Source: Ilyonectria destructans
Lineage: Eukaryota; Ascomycota; Sordariomycetes; Hypocreales; Nectriaceae
Reading direction: 5' to 3'
Length of the DNA stretch: 64,000 nt
Assembly (NCBI GenBank): GCA_020740775.1
Contig: JAHEWK010000041.1
Coordinates: 62,001-126,000 of the forward strand
Shown: piece by piece, positions 62,871 through 64,000 of the stretch
How the letters are laid out: each line of letters opens with the position of its first letter
Numbering within the stretch: the stretch's first letter is position 1
Position numbers and translations under genes: made by a program
Notes under the pieces: generated by a model
What the model saw: only the letters and a program-made list of their open reading frames with translations
Database searches by the model: none
Told to the model about the DNA's origin: nothing

Positions 62871-63536
62871 TTATAGCAAATGGGTCAATTCCTTATCAAC
62901 CTCAAATACCGATGTCAGCGACTGCTTTCCCATCGCGCGGGCAATCTCCTCAAAGGTCCAACAGCAGTCGAGTTTAGCGTCTTTAAGGAGCCCAAGGCGT
63001 TGCATATGTAAAATTGTTTCCAATGCCTCGTCCTCGGGTTGCTGGAGCGCGTAAAAAAGTGCTGTAGCTCCGTCGCAGTCTTCCACATTCACGTCGACCT
63101 GACAGTCCTCCACAAGGTGGGTGATCATGTCGCAACTCCCACTCCTGGCTGCAGCATGAAGCGCGTTAAATCCACATGCTTCTACGTTGGCTCCTTGCCG
63201 AAGAAGCATCTTGGCCGTGTCGACTTGGCCATAGTAGAGAGCCATGAAGAGCGCGGTAATTCCACTGTCCGACTGCTGGTTGATGTCCGAAAAGCCCAAG
63301 AGGACACAGACAACAGCATCGCGCCCTTCAGCAGCAGCTAAAATCAATGGTGTGACGCTCAATTTTCGATTCTTTGGGCGGTAGACAGGTCCATATTGGG
63401 TGTACTCGAAGTCGACCATGGCGCTGATTCCGGGTAACGTGGTGACTTCTTCTTCATCCCAACTGTCTTCTAACTCGTTGAGGATCGCGTGTGTCTTAGT
63501 GTCCAGCGGAAGGGTCTCGGGCCATCCATTTTCCAT
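62871..63536 (-). CDS. Ankyrin-repeat protein
   Basis: 221 codons from ATG 63536. Four to five ankyrin repeats, residues ~60-180: TPLILAAAEGRDAVVCVLLG, TALFMALYYGQVDTAKMLLR, NALHAAARSGSCDMITHLVE, TALFYALQQPEDEALETIL. Ankyrin repeats bind partner proteins; nothing shows which. An upstream frame (about 63555-63670, LQRILYTLRTHNPKFTAEAL on the minus strand) reads like an extra exon, so the true gene may be longer, extending toward the window's end. The C-terminus (FEEIARAMGKQSLTSVFEVD) is not repeat. Confidence 0.72.
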   Translation of the reverse strand: MENGWPETLPLDTKTHAILNELEDSWDEEEVTTLPGISAMVDFEYTQYGPVYRPKNRKLSVTPLILAAAEGRDAVVCVLLGFSDINQQSDSGITALFMALYYGQVDTAKMLLRQGANVEACGFNALHAAARSGSCDMITHLVEDCQVDVNVEDCDGATALFYALQQPEDEALETILHMQRLGLLKDAKLDCCWTFEEIARAMGKQSLTSVFEVDKELTHLL

Positions 63537-64000
63537 ATTGCAAGCTTCTTATACTCGATTCAGTAGTGCCTCGGCCTTGCAAATCGTATTACGGATTCTT
63601 AGTGCCTCCGCGGTGAATTTGGGGTTATGCGTGCGTAAAGTATACAGAATCCTCTGGAGCCTGTTAGACGGGTAGGTTTGGTTCGCCCTGATTAATGTCA
63701 TTGCGGCCTGCTAGGTTGGAGGAAGCGTTGACTGGAGAGGCGTTGATTAAGTTGGGAGAACCGTTGTTTATATAGACGATTTAGTTGTTCGTTCGCCATA
63801 CTAGGTTGGCTCTACGCCGCCTGATCAGGTATGCCTTGCCGTCTTGTCAGTCCAGGGAGATCTATCTTAACCCAATGATCAGCAGGTCACAAGAGTAACC
63901 TAGGCCCACAAAGGGGTTGGCTGAAAGTTTAGTCGACGTATGAGGATGGTATAGCCATGAGCTACGTCATCCCACTGTATAGGAGATCTTCTGTAGCCGC
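63537..64000. other. Possible upstream exon of the ankyrin gene
   Basis: Protein-like minus-strand text at 63555-63670; beyond it nothing recognised. The window ends here. Confidence 0.3.

Overview
This window reads as a stretch of a filamentous ascomycete (Pezizomycotina) nuclear genome. The evidence is short introns of about 48-62 nt with GT...AG ends, Zn2Cys6 regulators, a Vcx1-type Ca2+/H+ antiporter with four introns, fungal LINE, copia, chromodomain-gypsy, MULE and hAT elements, and secreted proteins of types common in Aspergillus/Penicillium relatives. An Aspergillaceae-like host is my best guess, but the sequence alone does not settle it. Gene density is low and broken genes are many, as in an accessory or subtelomeric region.

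Layout. 0-12 kb: a decayed charged-protein gene, a Zn2Cys6 regulator, the intact vacuolar antiporter vcx1, then the 3' half of a nucleoside-phosphorylase (PNP_UDP) gene cut off by a LINE. 12-30.6 kb: a transposon nest. It holds a 5'-truncated LINE (copy 1, +), a MULE transposase gene, an intact two-ORF LINE (copy 2, -), a solo LTR that splits an unidentified gene, a gypsy integrase/chromodomain relic, and a diverged, nonsense-ridden LINE (copy 3, +) carrying a second solo LTR. 31-39 kb: a secreted LysM-like protein, two more solo LTRs, Ulp1-like and WD40 relics, a frameshifted GPI-type glycine-rich protein and a short hAT-derived element. 39-44 kb: a complete copia element with identical LTRs whose gag and pol are separated only by one in-frame TGA. 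44-47 kb: two decayed paralogous Zn2Cys6 genes in divergent orientation; the copia element sits next to or inside one of them. 47-60 kb: the best host-gene block, with a vWA protein, a nucleoside 2-deoxyribosyltransferase-like gene with one nonsense codon, a GH114 glycosidase, a small secreted protein, an unknown secreted protein and a MYND+RING protein. 60-64 kb: a repeat shared with 10.5 kb, a hAT transposase relic and an ankyrin protein.

How the parts relate. Few host genes here form an obvious pathway. What links them is transposition history: LTR copies in LINE copy 3 and in the split gene have clear 5-bp target duplications, so insertions can be ordered. The LINE family is the most informative system. 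Its copies share a conserved 3' UTR block, a short hairpin just before the tail, tail repeats that differ from copy to copy, a stop/start overlap between ORF1 and ORF2, and an RNase H region that has lost its catalytic aspartates. Premature stops in LINE copy 3 and in the deoxyribosyltransferase gene are mostly CpA-to-TpA type changes, as expected from RIP-like mutation, whereas the young LINE pair and the copia element look unmutated.
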